In this document: positions 9,030 to 17,298 of the stretch, piece by piece
How the letters are laid out: each line of letters opens with the position of its first letter
Position numbering within the stretch: the stretch's first letter is position 1
Source: RI-43 sp033764725
Lineage (GTDB): Bacteria; Pseudomonadota; Alphaproteobacteria; Caulobacterales; Aquidulcibacteraceae
Length of the DNA: 64,000 nucleotides
Assembly: GCA_033764725.1 (NCBI GenBank)
Contig: JANRIR010000072.1
Span: 12,286-76,285, forward strand
Direction of reading: 5' to 3'
Position numbers and translations under genes: made by a program
Notes under the pieces: model-generated
What the model was told of the DNA's origin: nothing
What the model saw: only the letters and a program-made list of their open reading frames with translations
Database searches by the model: none

Positions 9030-9745
9030 GGCGTCGCCTCGCGCAATGTCAGCGCCTGCAATTCCGCCTCCGTGCCGCGGAAGGCGTTGAGATCGATCGG
9101 GCCGGGCACGCCGGCTTTGCTGGCGCGGTTGTGGTGCTGCCAGATCAGCCATTCGCGCTGGCGGAAGCGCGGCGGGGCGAACAGCGCGCGCAGCCAGAAC
9201 GCTTCGCCGCGGATGTCGCGCAAGTGCGCGTCGTGGAATTCGCGCGTGGTGTAGAGGATGGGGCGCATGCCCGTGGCGCGCTGCACCGCGTCGAGGAAGA
9301 TGCGCGTTTCGCCGGCGACGTCCGTCATGGTCGGCCCCCTTCGGCACGGGCCCATATGCTCGAGATCGACCGCGGGCGGCAGCATGCCGATGCGATCCTC
9401 GGGCAGCGTTGCGATGAAATGCGCGGCCTGCTGGGCCGCGGGGCGACACAGCGTGAAGAAATGATACGCCCCGACAAGCACGCCGGCGTCGCGCGCAGCG
9501 CTCCAATTGAGAAGAAAGCGCTCATCGACGAAATCGCCGCCTTCGGTGGCCTTGATGTAGGCGAAGCGCACGTCGTCGGCAGCGAGCGCGCGCCAGTCGA
9601 TCGGGCCTTGATGCGCCGAAACATCGACGCCGTGCACATAGCTCGCCGTCCAGGGCGACCATCGCCCGAACGCCGTGGCGATAATCGCCCAGAGGAGCAG
9701 CGCAAACAGCGTGCTGACGGTGATGAAACGCGCCGCACGCCCCAT
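9026..9745 (-). CDS. GH25-family muramidase (lysozyme), membrane-anchored
   Basis: GH25 enzymes cleave the MurNAc-GlcNAc bond of peptidoglycan. The 239-residue protein begins with a hydrophobic helix (residues 7-27) that is either an uncleaved anchor or a signal peptide, placing the domain in the periplasm. The catalytic barrel shows HGVDVSAHQGPIDW (D41), FAYIKATEG, GVLVGAYHFF, the catalytic PAVDLEHMG (D127 and E129), PILYTTREF and EWLIWQHH, which is essentially a full GH25 signature. The start is the ATG at 9743-9745, overlapping mutA's stop by one base. It is embedded in the methylmalonyl-CoA mutase operon, an unusual location for a cell-wall hydrolase. Confidence 0.9.
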   Translation of the reverse strand: MGRAARFITVSTLFALLLWAIIATAFGRWSPWTASYVHGVDVSAHQGPIDWRALAADDVRFAYIKATEGGDFVDERFLLNWSAARDAGVLVGAYHFFTLCRPAAQQAAHFIATLPEDRIGMLPPAVDLEHMGPCRRGPTMTDVAGETRIFLDAVQRATGMRPILYTTREFHDAHLRDIRGEAFWLRALFAPPRFRQREWLIWQHHNRASKAGVPGPIDLNAFRGTEAELQALTLREATP

Positions 9746-11589
9746 CACCCGATCCCGAGCGCCTTGTGGACGGTGTCGAGCGCGTCGAGCGCGTTCTGTC
9801 CGGCGAACACGAAGTGATCCACGCCTGCGGCGCGCAAGGCGGCTTCCGCATCGCCCGGCTTGCCGGCCAGGATGACCCAAGCGCAGCCCGCCGCCTTCAG
9901 CGCGCGTGCGGCGGCTTCGGCCTCCTGCGCATAGCGCGCGTCTGCGCCGACGATCACCGCAACGCGCGCGCCGCTGGCGCGAAACGCGGCGATGCGCGCA
10001 TCCGGCGTGTCGTAGACCGCCTCCGGCGAGAGCGCGACAAGACCGCCGACGGCGAGGAGATTGCGGGAAAAGTTCGTCCGCGGTGAAAATTCCGCCAGCG
10101 GGCCGAGCGTCGCGAAGAACACGCCTTGACCTTGTGCGCGATCGCGCAGCGCCTCGAACGGCGCGGCCCAGCGGATGGGCGCCATGGCCTTGTCGTGGGT
10201 GCGCGTCGCGGGCCAGGGGGAGGACGCCTCCACGGCGCGCTCGCCCAGCAGCGGAAAATCGGTGACGCCGGTGATCGTCTCCTTGCGCTGCGCGAACGCC
10301 TTCATGCGCTGATCCCGCGTCTGCGCGACCGCCTGCTGCACAAGGCCCGCGTCGAGCGCGGCGACCAAGCCGCCGGCCTTCTCGATGCTCTGCATGAACG
10401 CCCAGCCCGCCTGCGCCAACTCCTGCGTCATCGCTTCGACAAACCAGGCGCCGCCGGCGGGATCGGTCACGTGGCCGAGATGGCATTCTTCCATCAGGAT
10501 CAACTGCGTGTTGCGCGCGATGCGGCGGCCGAAGGCGGTGGGCTTGCCGATGGCGTCGGTCAGCGGCAGCACGGTGATCGCCTCGGCGCCGCCGACCACA
10601 GCAGCGAAGCAGGCCGCCGTCGTGCGCAACATGTTCGACCAGGCGTCATGACGCGTCATCATGCGGCGCGACGTGACTGCGTGGATCGCCGCAGCGCGCG
10701 CCGCCTCGCTTGCGCCGCACGCCTCCAGCATGCGCGCCCAGCACAGCCGCAGCGCGCGCAGCTTCGCCGCTTCGATCAGCACGTCCGGCCCGACGCTCAC
10801 GGTAAATCCAATCGCGCGCGCGGCTGCGTCGACGCCAAGGCCCGCATCGGTCAAGGCGCGCAGATAGGCGGCGCCGGCCGCAAGCGCGGTCCCCAATTCC
10901 TGCGCCTCCGAGCCGCCCGCTTCGTGCGCCGGGCGCGCATCGACGCGGATCGCTTGCGCGGACGCGAAAACATCGGCGATGTCGTGGGCGAAGGCGGCGG
11001 CGCTGTCCGGCGTGCAATCGCCCCAGGCGCCGTCGCGCATCAGCGCGCCCAGCGGATCGAGATTGAAGGCCGGCTTGGCGTTGGGCGCGCCGCGCGTCAG
11101 CGTCAGCAGCGATTTCGCGGCCGCGAGGCCGAAGGATTGCGCGTCGAGCGCGATCGGCGCGATCTCGAAGATCACCCCGTCGAGCGCGCGCTTGAGATCG
11201 TCGATCGACGCGATGGCGATGCCGCGCCCGCCGCCGGGGTCGACGACCAGCTCCAGCGCTGAGGCGCCCTTCTGCAGCTCCTCAAGGGCGGCCGCATTAG
11301 CGGCCTCGGGCTCGGCTTCCCACACCCCCTGGCGGATCGACCAGGGCAGCGTTGTGGGGCGGGCGGCTGCGCCCCCGCGCGTGAACGGCGCCTGGCCCGG
11401 CATGCCGGCGGCGTCGGCGGCGGTGGCGATGTCAGTTTCGCGATAGAGCGGCTTCAGCGCGACGCCGTCGGCGGTGCGCCCGACCAGGCGCTCCCAGGGC
11501 GCGCCCTTGAGCGATTTTTCCGCCAGCGCCCGCCAGCGCGCTTCGTCGGCGGGCGGGAAATCGGCGGCGAGGGGGAGGTCGTCAGCCAT
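9745..11589 (-). CDS. mutA: Methylmalonyl-CoA mutase small (beta) subunit
   Basis: This is the non-catalytic partner of MutB in the heterodimeric mutase. The 614-residue protein shares the barrel fold (KPLYRETDIATAADAAGMPG, TTLPWSIRQGVWEAEPEAAN, RRIARNTQLILMEECHLGHV). Its C-terminal Rossmann-like domain (VAVIVGADARYAQEAEAAA) lacks the DxHxxG cobalamin motif, as expected for the small subunit. It is the first gene of a minus-strand operon continuing through the GH25 muramidase, a small membrane protein, mutB, a Uma2 protein and recQ. The ATG is at 11587-11589, with CTCC complementary purines just upstream on the coding strand. The promoter should lie in the 108-base divergent gap shared with the nitronate monooxygenase gene. 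Confidence 0.95.
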   Translation of the reverse strand: MADDLPLAADFPPADEARWRALAEKSLKGAPWERLVGRTADGVALKPLYRETDIATAADAAGMPGQAPFTRGGAAARPTTLPWSIRQGVWEAEPEAANAAALEELQKGASALELVVDPGGGRGIAIASIDDLKRALDGVIFEIAPIALDAQSFGLAAAKSLLTLTRGAPNAKPAFNLDPLGALMRDGAWGDCTPDSAAAFAHDIADVFASAQAIRVDARPAHEAGGSEAQELGTALAAGAAYLRALTDAGLGVDAAARAIGFTVSVGPDVLIEAAKLRALRLCWARMLEACGASEAARAAAIHAVTSRRMMTRHDAWSNMLRTTAACFAAVVGGAEAITVLPLTDAIGKPTAFGRRIARNTQLILMEECHLGHVTDPAGGAWFVEAMTQELAQAGWAFMQSIEKAGGLVAALDAGLVQQAVAQTRDQRMKAFAQRKETITGVTDFPLLGERAVEASSPWPATRTHDKAMAPIRWAAPFEALRDRAQGQGVFFATLGPLAEFSPRTNFSRNLLAVGGLVALSPEAVYDTPDARIAAFRASGARVAVIVGADARYAQEAEAAARALKAAGCAWVILAGKPGDAEAALRAAGVDHFVFAGQNALDALDTVHKALGIG

Positions 11590-11697
11590 GCGGTTTAGGA
11601 GGCCTTCATCGGGGTTCGCGTCAAGGCGGGTTGGCGCAGCGGGGCGGCGGCGCTAGTTTTACGTTGACGCGAACGGAAACGAGAAGAGGAAACGTCG
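11590..11697. promoter_or_regulatory. Divergent promoter region, mutA / nitronate monooxygenase
   Basis: A 108-base gap between two divergent genes must hold both promoters and both ribosome-binding sites. A purine-rich stretch (gagaagaggaaac) precedes the plus-strand ATG. On the minus strand AGGAGG-like purines (reverse of gcctcctaaa-type text near 11597-11606) precede mutA. I see no clear -35/-10 pair or long operator. Confidence 0.45.
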
Positions 11698-12684
11698 ATG
11701 AGCCTGCCGCCTGTGCTTCAATCCCTGCGCATCCCGGTCGTGGGCTCGCCGCTGTTCATCATCTCCGGCCCCGACCTCGTCATCGCGCAATGCAAGGCAG
11801 GCGTCGTCGGCTCGTTTCCCGCGCTCAACGCCCGCCCCGGCCCGGTCCTGGGCGAGTGGCTGGAGCGCATCCAGGACGAGCTCGCCGCCTGGACGCAGGC
11901 GCACCCCGATCGTCCCGCCGCGCCGTACGCCGTCAACCAGATCGTCCACAAATCGAACGACCGCCTGCAGCACGACGTCGACATGTGCGTGAAGTACAAG
12001 GTTCCGATCGTCATCACCTCGCTCGGCGCGCGCACCGAAGTGAATGACGCGATCCATTCCTATGGCGGCATCGTGCTGCACGACATCATCAATGTCGCGC
12101 ACGCCAAAAAGGCGCTGGAGAAGGGCGCCGACGGCCTCATCGCGGTGTGCGCGGGGGCGGGCGGGCACGCCGGCACGCAATCGCCGTTCGCGCTGATCCA
12201 GGAGATCCGCGAATTCTTCGACGGCCCGCTGCTGCTGTCCGGCGCCATCGCCACCGGCCGCGCCGTGCTCGCCGCCCAGGCGATCGGCGCCGATCTGGCC
12301 TATATCGGCTCGGCCTTCATCGCCACGCAGGAAGCCAACGCGGTGCAGGGCTACAAGGACATGATCGTTCAGTCCTCCGGCGCCGACATCGTCTATTCCA
12401 ACCTGTTCACCGGCGTGCACGGCAATTATCTGCGCCCCTCGATCGTCAATGCCGGGCTCGATCCCGACAATCTGCCCGAAAGCGATCCCTCGAAGATGAA
12501 TTTCGGCTCCGGCGGCAACACCGACAAGAAAGCCTGGAAAGACATCTGGGGCTGCGGCCAAGGCATCGGCGCGCTGAAATCGGCGCCGAGCGTGGCGGAG
12601 TATGTCGACCGCCTGGAGCGCGAATACCGCGACGCCAAGCAAGGCCTGCTGGCGCCGCAAGCTGCGCGCGTCGCGGCGGAGTAG
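11698..12684 (+). CDS. Nitronate monooxygenase / 2-nitropropane dioxygenase family protein
   Basis: A 328-residue FMN-dependent TIM-barrel protein of the nitronate monooxygenase family, which oxidises nitroalkane anions such as propionate-3-nitronate and also includes FabK-like enoyl reductases. Typical elements are PVVGSPLFIISGPDLVIAQC and GVVGSFPALN at the N-terminus. The catalytic-type His motif CAGAGGHAGTQSPFAL follows, then the FMN phosphate-binding run GAIATGRAVLAAQAIGADLA. The cytosolic enzyme could detoxify nitronates or act as a generic flavin reductase, and the substrate cannot be deduced. It stands alone on its strand and is followed by an extragenic palindrome that probably terminates transcription. 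Confidence 0.88.
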   Translation: MSLPPVLQSLRIPVVGSPLFIISGPDLVIAQCKAGVVGSFPALNARPGPVLGEWLERIQDELAAWTQAHPDRPAAPYAVNQIVHKSNDRLQHDVDMCVKYKVPIVITSLGARTEVNDAIHSYGGIVLHDIINVAHAKKALEKGADGLIAVCAGAGGHAGTQSPFALIQEIREFFDGPLLLSGAIATGRAVLAAQAIGADLAYIGSAFIATQEANAVQGYKDMIVQSSGADIVYSNLFTGVHGNYLRPSIVNAGLDPDNLPESDPSKMNFGSGGNTDKKAWKDIWGCGQGIGALKSAPSVAEYVDRLEREYRDAKQGLLAPQAARVAAE

Positions 12685-12704
12685 CGGTCTCGCAAGTTGC
12701 GTGG

Positions 12705-12853
12705 CGTCGCCCCCTCCGTCGCCTGCGGCGACACCTCCCCCGCAAGCGGGGGAGGAAAAGGCGCCCCTCAATGAACTGTTTTCCTCCCCCGTTCACGGGG
12801 GAGGTGTCGCCGCAGGCGACGGAGGGGGCGGCGCAGGCGACGGAGGGGGCGAC
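12705..12853. repeat. Long extragenic inverted repeat between convergent genes
   Basis: Left arm 12705-12741 (cgtcgccccctccgtcgcct...) pairs almost perfectly with right arm 12799-12830 (...gcgacggagggggcg). Two smaller hairpins with cctccccc/gggggagg stems lie inside, at 12734-12755 and 12784-12805. The end of the right arm is tandemly duplicated: 12811-12830 is repeated at 12832-12851. It lies between the convergent nitronate monooxygenase and MaoC genes, so it can serve as a bidirectional terminator. The sequence style matches extragenic palindromes common in Caulobacterales-type genomes. Confidence 0.85.
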
Positions 12854-12875
12854 GCGCATCGCCCCCCATCCCAAA

Positions 12876-13301
12876 TCACCGCGCGTAGACGCTGCGGGTG
12901 AGCAGCGACATCACGAGATCGCCGTTCTGGTTCAGCACGTCGTGATTGACGATGATGATGCCGCGCTGATCGTTCACCGGCTCTTTGGTCAGAAAGGTAA
13001 GCTTCACCGACAGCACGTCCCCGGCCTGCGCGGTGCGGTACCAGCGCAGCGCGTCCTGCCCGAGGCGCGCCAGGATCGGCCAATCCTTGGTCTCCTCGAA
13101 CACCATGCGCGACCACAGCGCGAAGACGTGTCCCTGTGCGGCCGGCTGGCCTTCGATGGCGCCCGATTGCTGCGGCAGATACGGGCCGAAACGGTCGTGG
13201 AACAGCGCGATGTCGTCGCGCGTCAGCGCGCTCGCGCCGAACATGTGCACATAGCCCAGCGGGATGTCGTCGAAGCGCCAGGATTGTCCTTTCGGCGCCA
13301 T
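12876..13301 (-). CDS. MaoC-like hot-dog dehydratase/hydratase
   Basis: A 141-residue single-domain MaoC-like protein. Residues 8-40 (WRFDDIPLGYVHMFGASALT) and the DALRWYRTAQAGDVLSVKLT stretch are typical of the family that hydrates 2-enoyl-CoA or acts as FAS1-like dehydratase subunits. It lies one base downstream of the NADP-dependent reductase gene on the same strand, so the two form an operon, plausibly acting on the same acyl-CoA or enone intermediates. The classic D-x4-H hydratase dyad is not obvious in its usual place, so enzymatic activity is less certain than the fold. Confidence 0.8.
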   Translation of the reverse strand: MAPKGQSWRFDDIPLGYVHMFGASALTRDDIALFHDRFGPYLPQQSGAIEGQPAAQGHVFALWSRMVFEETKDWPILARLGQDALRWYRTAQAGDVLSVKLTFLTKEPVNDQRGIIIVNHDVLNQNGDLVMSLLTRSVYAR

Positions 13302-13302
13302 G

Positions 13303-14331
13303 TCACATCACCCCGGCCGGCAGCGGCGACGCCTGCACCAGCAATTTGCCGTCATGGGCGCCGGTGAACAGCCGCTTCAGCGAGGTCGGCGCGCCTTCCA
13401 GGCCCTGATCGATGTGCACCTTGTATTTGAGCTTGCCCTCCATCAGCCAGCGCGAGAGATCGCCGATGGCTTCGCCGAAGCGCGGCAGATAATCGATCAC
13501 GATAAAGCCCTGCACGCGGATGCGGTGCATCAGGATCGCCGCAAAATGTTTCGGCGGGGCGAAATCATCGGCGTTGTAGGTCGAGATCATGCCGCACAGG
13601 GGCATGCGCGAGAAATTGTTCATCCGCGCCATGACGGCGTCCATGATCGGCCCGCCGACATTCTCGAAATTGACGTCGATCCCGTTCGGGCACAGCCGAT
13701 CGAGCCCTGCGGCGACATCCTCGTTCTTGTAGTCGATCGCGCCGTCGAAGCCGAGCTCTTCGGTGATCCAGCGGCATTTGTCGGGCCCGCCGGCGATGCC
13801 GACGACGCGCGCGCCCTTGATCTTGGCGATCTGGCCGACGATCGAGCCGACCGCGCCCGCAGCGGCGGAGACCACCACCGTCTCGCCGGGCTTGGGCTGG
13901 CCGATGTCAAGGAGGCCGAAATAGGCCGTCCAGCCGGTCAGCCCGAGCACGGACATGAACGCGCTCAAGGGCACGCCGGGAATTTGGGGGATGATCTGGG
14001 CGACGCCGCCCTCGACGATCGTATAATCCTGCCAGCCGCCGATGCCGGGCGAGACGATCGCGCCGACCGGCTTGGCCGGGTCGCGGCTTTCCTCCACCAC
14101 CCCCAGCACGCCGCCGCGCATCACGTCGCCGATGCCGACGGGCGGCATGTATTGGTCGATGTCGCTCATCCAGATGCGGTTGGTCGGGTCGAGCGACAGA
14201 TAGATCGTGCGCACCAGGATCTGCCCGTCCGCGAGCGCCGGGACAGGGCTTTCGACGAATTCGAGGTCGCCGTCCTTGATCTCGCCGGCAGGGCGGCGCT
14301 TCAGGCGCCATTGGCGGTTCATGCGGGTCAT
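13303..14331 (-). CDS. NADP-dependent zinc-free medium-chain oxidoreductase
   Basis: A 342-residue member of the zinc-independent medium-chain dehydrogenase/reductase group, close to prostaglandin/leukotriene B4 reductases and curcumin reductase (2-alkenal reductases). Features include YLSLDPTNRIWMSD near the N-terminus, the nucleotide-binding loop AAAGAVGSIVGQIAKIKGAR, and NGIDVNFENVGG. These enzymes saturate alpha,beta-unsaturated ketones or aldehydes with NADPH in the cytosol. The start is set at the ATG of 14329-14331; a second ATG three codons in (14320-14322) is also possible. It is co-transcribed with the MaoC protein one base downstream and divergent from the dsbD-like gene. Confidence 0.9.
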   Translation of the reverse strand: MTRMNRQWRLKRRPAGEIKDGDLEFVESPVPALADGQILVRTIYLSLDPTNRIWMSDIDQYMPPVGIGDVMRGGVLGVVEESRDPAKPVGAIVSPGIGGWQDYTIVEGGVAQIIPQIPGVPLSAFMSVLGLTGWTAYFGLLDIGQPKPGETVVVSAAAGAVGSIVGQIAKIKGARVVGIAGGPDKCRWITEELGFDGAIDYKNEDVAAGLDRLCPNGIDVNFENVGGPIMDAVMARMNNFSRMPLCGMISTYNADDFAPPKHFAAILMHRIRVQGFIVIDYLPRFGEAIGDLSRWLMEGKLKYKVHIDQGLEGAPTSLKRLFTGAHDGKLLVQASPLPAGVM

Positions 14332-14457
14332 GGGCGGTCGTCCTCCGTAATCTCCACTTTGCAGCACGGAACCGGGAGAACGAAAAGGGGGCGCGCGCCT
14401 GCGCCGCGACGGCGCGCGCCGTTGGCGGCGCGGGAGGGAGGCTTTATCTCCCTGCGC

Positions 14458-16560
14458 ATGATGCGCACAGCGATCCTGGCGGCGGCGATGGTCGCGGCGG
14501 CGTGTTCGGCGGCGGCCGAGCCCTTCCGCACGCCGCACATGGAAACCGAACTGCACAGCGCACGCGCCGCCGTGGCGCCGGGCGAAACCTTCACGGTCGT
14601 GCTCCGCCAGACCATGGCGCCGGGCTGGCACACCTATTGGCGCAATCCCGGCGACAGCGGCGAGCCGACCGAGCTGACCTGGTCGGCGCCGGCGGGGTTC
14701 GTGGTGGGCGACATGGGCTGGCCGGCGCCGGAGCGGCTGCCGCTCGCCGGGATCATGCAATACGGCTATTCCGGCGAGGCGCTCTACCCGATCACGCTCA
14801 CCGCGCCCGCGTCGGCGCGCCCGGGCGAAAGCGCTGCGTTCACGGTCGACGCCTATTGGCTGATCTGCGCGGACGTCTGCATTCCGGAGGAAGGCGTCCT
14901 GCGCCTGTCCGTGCCGATCGCGGCGCAGGGCGCGGACGATCCGGTCTGGGCGCAGCGGGCCGCCGCGGCGCGGGCGGCGCTGCCGCAGCCCTATGCCGGC
15001 GAAGCCCGCATCACGGCGGGCGCCCCCGCCATCTTGAGCGTCGCGCATGCCGGGCCGGTCCGCGATCCGTACTTCTATCCCTTCGCCCGCGACGCCGTGC
15101 GCCACAGCGATCCGCAGCCGGCGCAAGCGGGCGCGGGCGGCTTTTCCCTGGCGCTCAACGCCGGCGCGGGCGGCGCGCTGGGCACTGCGCCGCTGTCGGG
15201 CGTGGCGTCCTGGGAAACCCAGATCGACGGGGCATGGCGTCGGGTGGCGGTCGAGATCGCCGCGACGCCAGGCCCGGCTTTGCCCCAGACCAGCGGAACC
15301 GCGCTCGCGCCGACGGCCGCCGCCGCCGTGGACGCGCCGCCGACGGCGCCGATCGGGCTCCTCGCCGCGCTGGCGTTCGCGTTTCTCGGCGGCCTGATCC
15401 TCAACGTCATGCCGTGCGTGTTCCCGGTCCTGTCGTTGAAGGCGCTCAGCCTGGCGCAGGCCGCCCATGCCGGCGAAGCGCGCACGCACAGCGCGTTCTT
15501 CTTCGCCGGCGTGATGGCGACGTTCCTCGCGCTTGCCGGCGTGCTGATCGCGCTGCAGCAAGCGGGCGCGGCTGCGGGCTGGGGCTTTCAATTGCAGCAG
15601 CCGGCGATCGTCGCCGGGCTTGCGCTGTTGTTCTTCGCCATCGGGCTCAATCTGGCCGGCGTGTTCGAGGTCGGCGGCGGCCAGGGCTTCGGCGCCCGGC
15701 TGGCGGCCCAGAGCGGCCCGGCGGGCGCGTTCTTCACCGGGGCGCTGGCGGTCGTGGCCGCGTCGCCGTGCACAGCGCCGTTCATGGCGGGGGCTTTGGG
15801 CTTTGCGGCGACGCAGCCCTGGTTCGTGTCGCTCGGCGTGTTCGCGGCTTTGGGCGCAGGCTTCGCCGCGCCGATGACAGCGCTTGGCTTCATCCCGGCG
15901 CTGCAGCGCGCCCTGCCGCGGCCCGGCCCCTGGATGGAGCGCTTCAAGCAGGTGTTGGCGTTTCCGATGTTCGGCGCGGCGGTGTGGCTGGCCTGGGTGC
16001 TGGCGGCGCAGACCGGCCCCAACGGCGTTATGGCGCTGCTGGCTTTGGCGACGGCGCTGGCCTTCCTGCTGGTGAGCCTGCGCTGGCCCGGCCTCTGGCG
16101 CGCAGCCGGCGCCGCGACGGTGCTTGTCGCCGCACTCCTGTTCTGGCGGCCGCTGACGACGCCGGCCGCCGCCCCCGCTGCGGCGGATGCGACGGCCGCG
16201 CTCGTGAGTGAGCCCTGGAGCGCGGAACGGGTGACGGCGCTGCAGGCCGAAGGCCGGCCGGTTTTCGTCAACTTCACCGCCGCCTGGTGCATCACCTGCC
16301 AAGTGAACGAGCGCGGCGCGCTGTCGAGCGCGCGGGTGCGCGCGGCGTTCGATGCGGCGAACGTCGCCTATCTCAAGGGCGATTGGACCAATCCCGATCC
16401 CGCCATCGCCGCAGAATTGGCGCGCCATGGCCGCACGGGCGTGCCGCTCTACCTGTATTACCCTGTCGGTGGCGCGCCGCGCGTGCTGCCGCAAATGCTC
16501 AGCGAGGCGGCGCTGCTGCGCACGCTCGATCAATCCACTGGAGGAGGACAAGCGCGATGA
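14458..16560 (+). CDS. ScsB/DsbD-type membrane thiol:disulfide interchange protein
   Basis: This 700-residue protein carries reducing power from cytoplasmic thioredoxin to periplasmic partners. A signal peptide (residues 1-20) leads into a ScsB-like periplasmic domain containing the cysteine pair in WLICADVCIPEEG. A membrane core of about eight helices follows, with the redox cysteines in LNVMPCVFPVLSLKAL and AASPCTAPFMAGALG. A C-terminal thioredoxin-like domain carries WCITC (C611 and C614). The start is one of two adjacent ATGs at 14458 or 14461. An open frame extends upstream but runs across the divergent gene and is not coding. The stop overlaps the next gene (ATGA), which encodes a likely substrate. 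In Caulobacter the homologous ScsB reduces an envelope peroxiredoxin-like protein. Confidence 0.92.
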   Translation: MMRTAILAAAMVAAACSAAAEPFRTPHMETELHSARAAVAPGETFTVVLRQTMAPGWHTYWRNPGDSGEPTELTWSAPAGFVVGDMGWPAPERLPLAGIMQYGYSGEALYPITLTAPASARPGESAAFTVDAYWLICADVCIPEEGVLRLSVPIAAQGADDPVWAQRAAAARAALPQPYAGEARITAGAPAILSVAHAGPVRDPYFYPFARDAVRHSDPQPAQAGAGGFSLALNAGAGGALGTAPLSGVASWETQIDGAWRRVAVEIAATPGPALPQTSGTALAPTAAAAVDAPPTAPIGLLAALAFAFLGGLILNVMPCVFPVLSLKALSLAQAAHAGEARTHSAFFFAGVMATFLALAGVLIALQQAGAAAGWGFQLQQPAIVAGLALLFFAIGLNLAGVFEVGGGQGFGARLAAQSGPAGAFFTGALAVVAASPCTAPFMAGALGFAATQPWFVSLGVFAALGAGFAAPMTALGFIPALQRALPRPGPWMERFKQVLAFPMFGAAVWLAWVLAAQTGPNGVMALLALATALAFLLVSLRWPGLWRAAGAATVLVAALLFWRPLTTPAAAPAAADATAALVSEPWSAERVTALQAEGRPVFVNFTAAWCITCQVNERGALSSARVRAAFDAANVAYLKGDWTNPDPAIAAELARHGRTGVPLYLYYPVGGAPRVLPQMLSEAALLRTLDQSTGGGQAR

Positions 16561-17201
16561 AATTTCCCTCACGCCGCACCGTGGCGCTGACCGGCGCGAT
16601 CGCCGCCGCAGCCGCGCTGACCGCCGGCGCCCTGATCGCCGGCTCGGCGCGGGCGTCGGTCGTCATCGGCGCGACGGCGCCGGCGTTTTCCGTCGTCGAT
16701 GCGTCGGGACGCACGCGCACCTTGAGCGAATTTTCCGGCCGCACCGTGGTTCTGGAATGGACCAATCACGGCTGCCCTTATGTGCGGAAGCATTATGACA
16801 GCGGCAATATGCAAGCGCTGCAGCGCGAAGCGACCGCGTCGGGCGCGGTCTGGCTGCAGGTGATTTCCTCCGCGCCGGGCGAGCAGGGCCATCTCGACGC
16901 CGCCGGCGCGCGCGCCCGCGTGCAGACCGACAACGCCGCGCCGACCGCGACCCTGCTCGATCCCACCGGCGTCATGGGCCGCGCCTTCGGCGCGCGCACC
17001 ACGCCGCACATGTACATCCTCAATGGCCGCGGCCAGGTCGTCTATCAGGGCGCGATCGACGATCGTCCTTCGGCGCGGCCATCCTCGCTGGACGGCGCGA
17101 CCAATTATGTCCGCGCCGCGCTGGCCGATCTCACCGCCGGGCGCCCTGTGGCCACGGCGGAAACCACGCCCTACGGCTGCAGCGTGAAATACGCGAGCTG
17201 A
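16557..17201 (+). CDS. Envelope thioredoxin-fold, peroxiredoxin-like protein
   Basis: A 214-residue exported protein (signal/anchor at residues 8-33) with a redoxin fold (VVIGATAPAFSVVDASGRT, then WTNHGCPYVRKHY). The active site has one Cys (C73, GCPYV) instead of the CXXC of thioredoxins. A second Cys lies near the C-terminus (C208, YGCSVKY). This spacing fits a peroxiredoxin-like peroxidatic/resolving pair. A ggaggagg ribosome-binding site sits at 16540-16547 inside the upstream gene, and the ATG overlaps its stop. The pair therefore forms a compact periplasmic reductive module in which the membrane protein regenerates this one. Peroxidase activity is inferred. Confidence 0.82.
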   Translation: MKFPSRRTVALTGAIAAAAALTAGALIAGSARASVVIGATAPAFSVVDASGRTRTLSEFSGRTVVLEWTNHGCPYVRKHYDSGNMQALQREATASGAVWLQVISSAPGEQGHLDAAGARARVQTDNAAPTATLLDPTGVMGRAFGARTTPHMYILNGRGQVVYQGAIDDRPSARPSSLDGATNYVRAALADLTAGRPVATAETTPYGCSVKYAS

Positions 17202-17225
17202 ACGCGCGATCACCGTCGAGACCGA

Positions 17226-17257
17226 AGGGCCCTCGCCAGCGCGAGGGCCCTTTGTTT
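17226..17257 (+). terminator. Rho-independent terminator after the redoxin gene
   Basis: Perfect 11-base stem (AGGGCCCTCGC, 17226-17236; GCGAGGGCCCT, 17241-17251) with a four-base loop and a T-rich tail (tttgttta). It closes the scsB-like/redoxin operon. Confidence 0.9.
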
Positions 17258-17298
17258 ATGGTGCCGGCCACAGCCGAACACGGCGGGGAGGGGAACGC

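Noticed and set aside
9026..9745. Prophage remnant suggested by GH25 (and by the GH24-like gene at 52167)
   Set aside because: Both are isolated among housekeeping genes. There are no holin, terminase, capsid or integrase genes and no composition shift.
11590..11697. Cobalamin riboswitch before the mutase operon
   Set aside because: The divergent gap is only 108 bases, shared by two promoters, and I see no B12-box-like sequence.
13303..16572. A minus-strand open frame of over 1000 codons opposite the dsbD-like gene, continuous with the reductase gene
   Set aside because: Only the last 342 codons (the reductase) look like protein. The rest is Arg/His/Gly-rich antisense of a clear membrane protein, an artefact of high GC.
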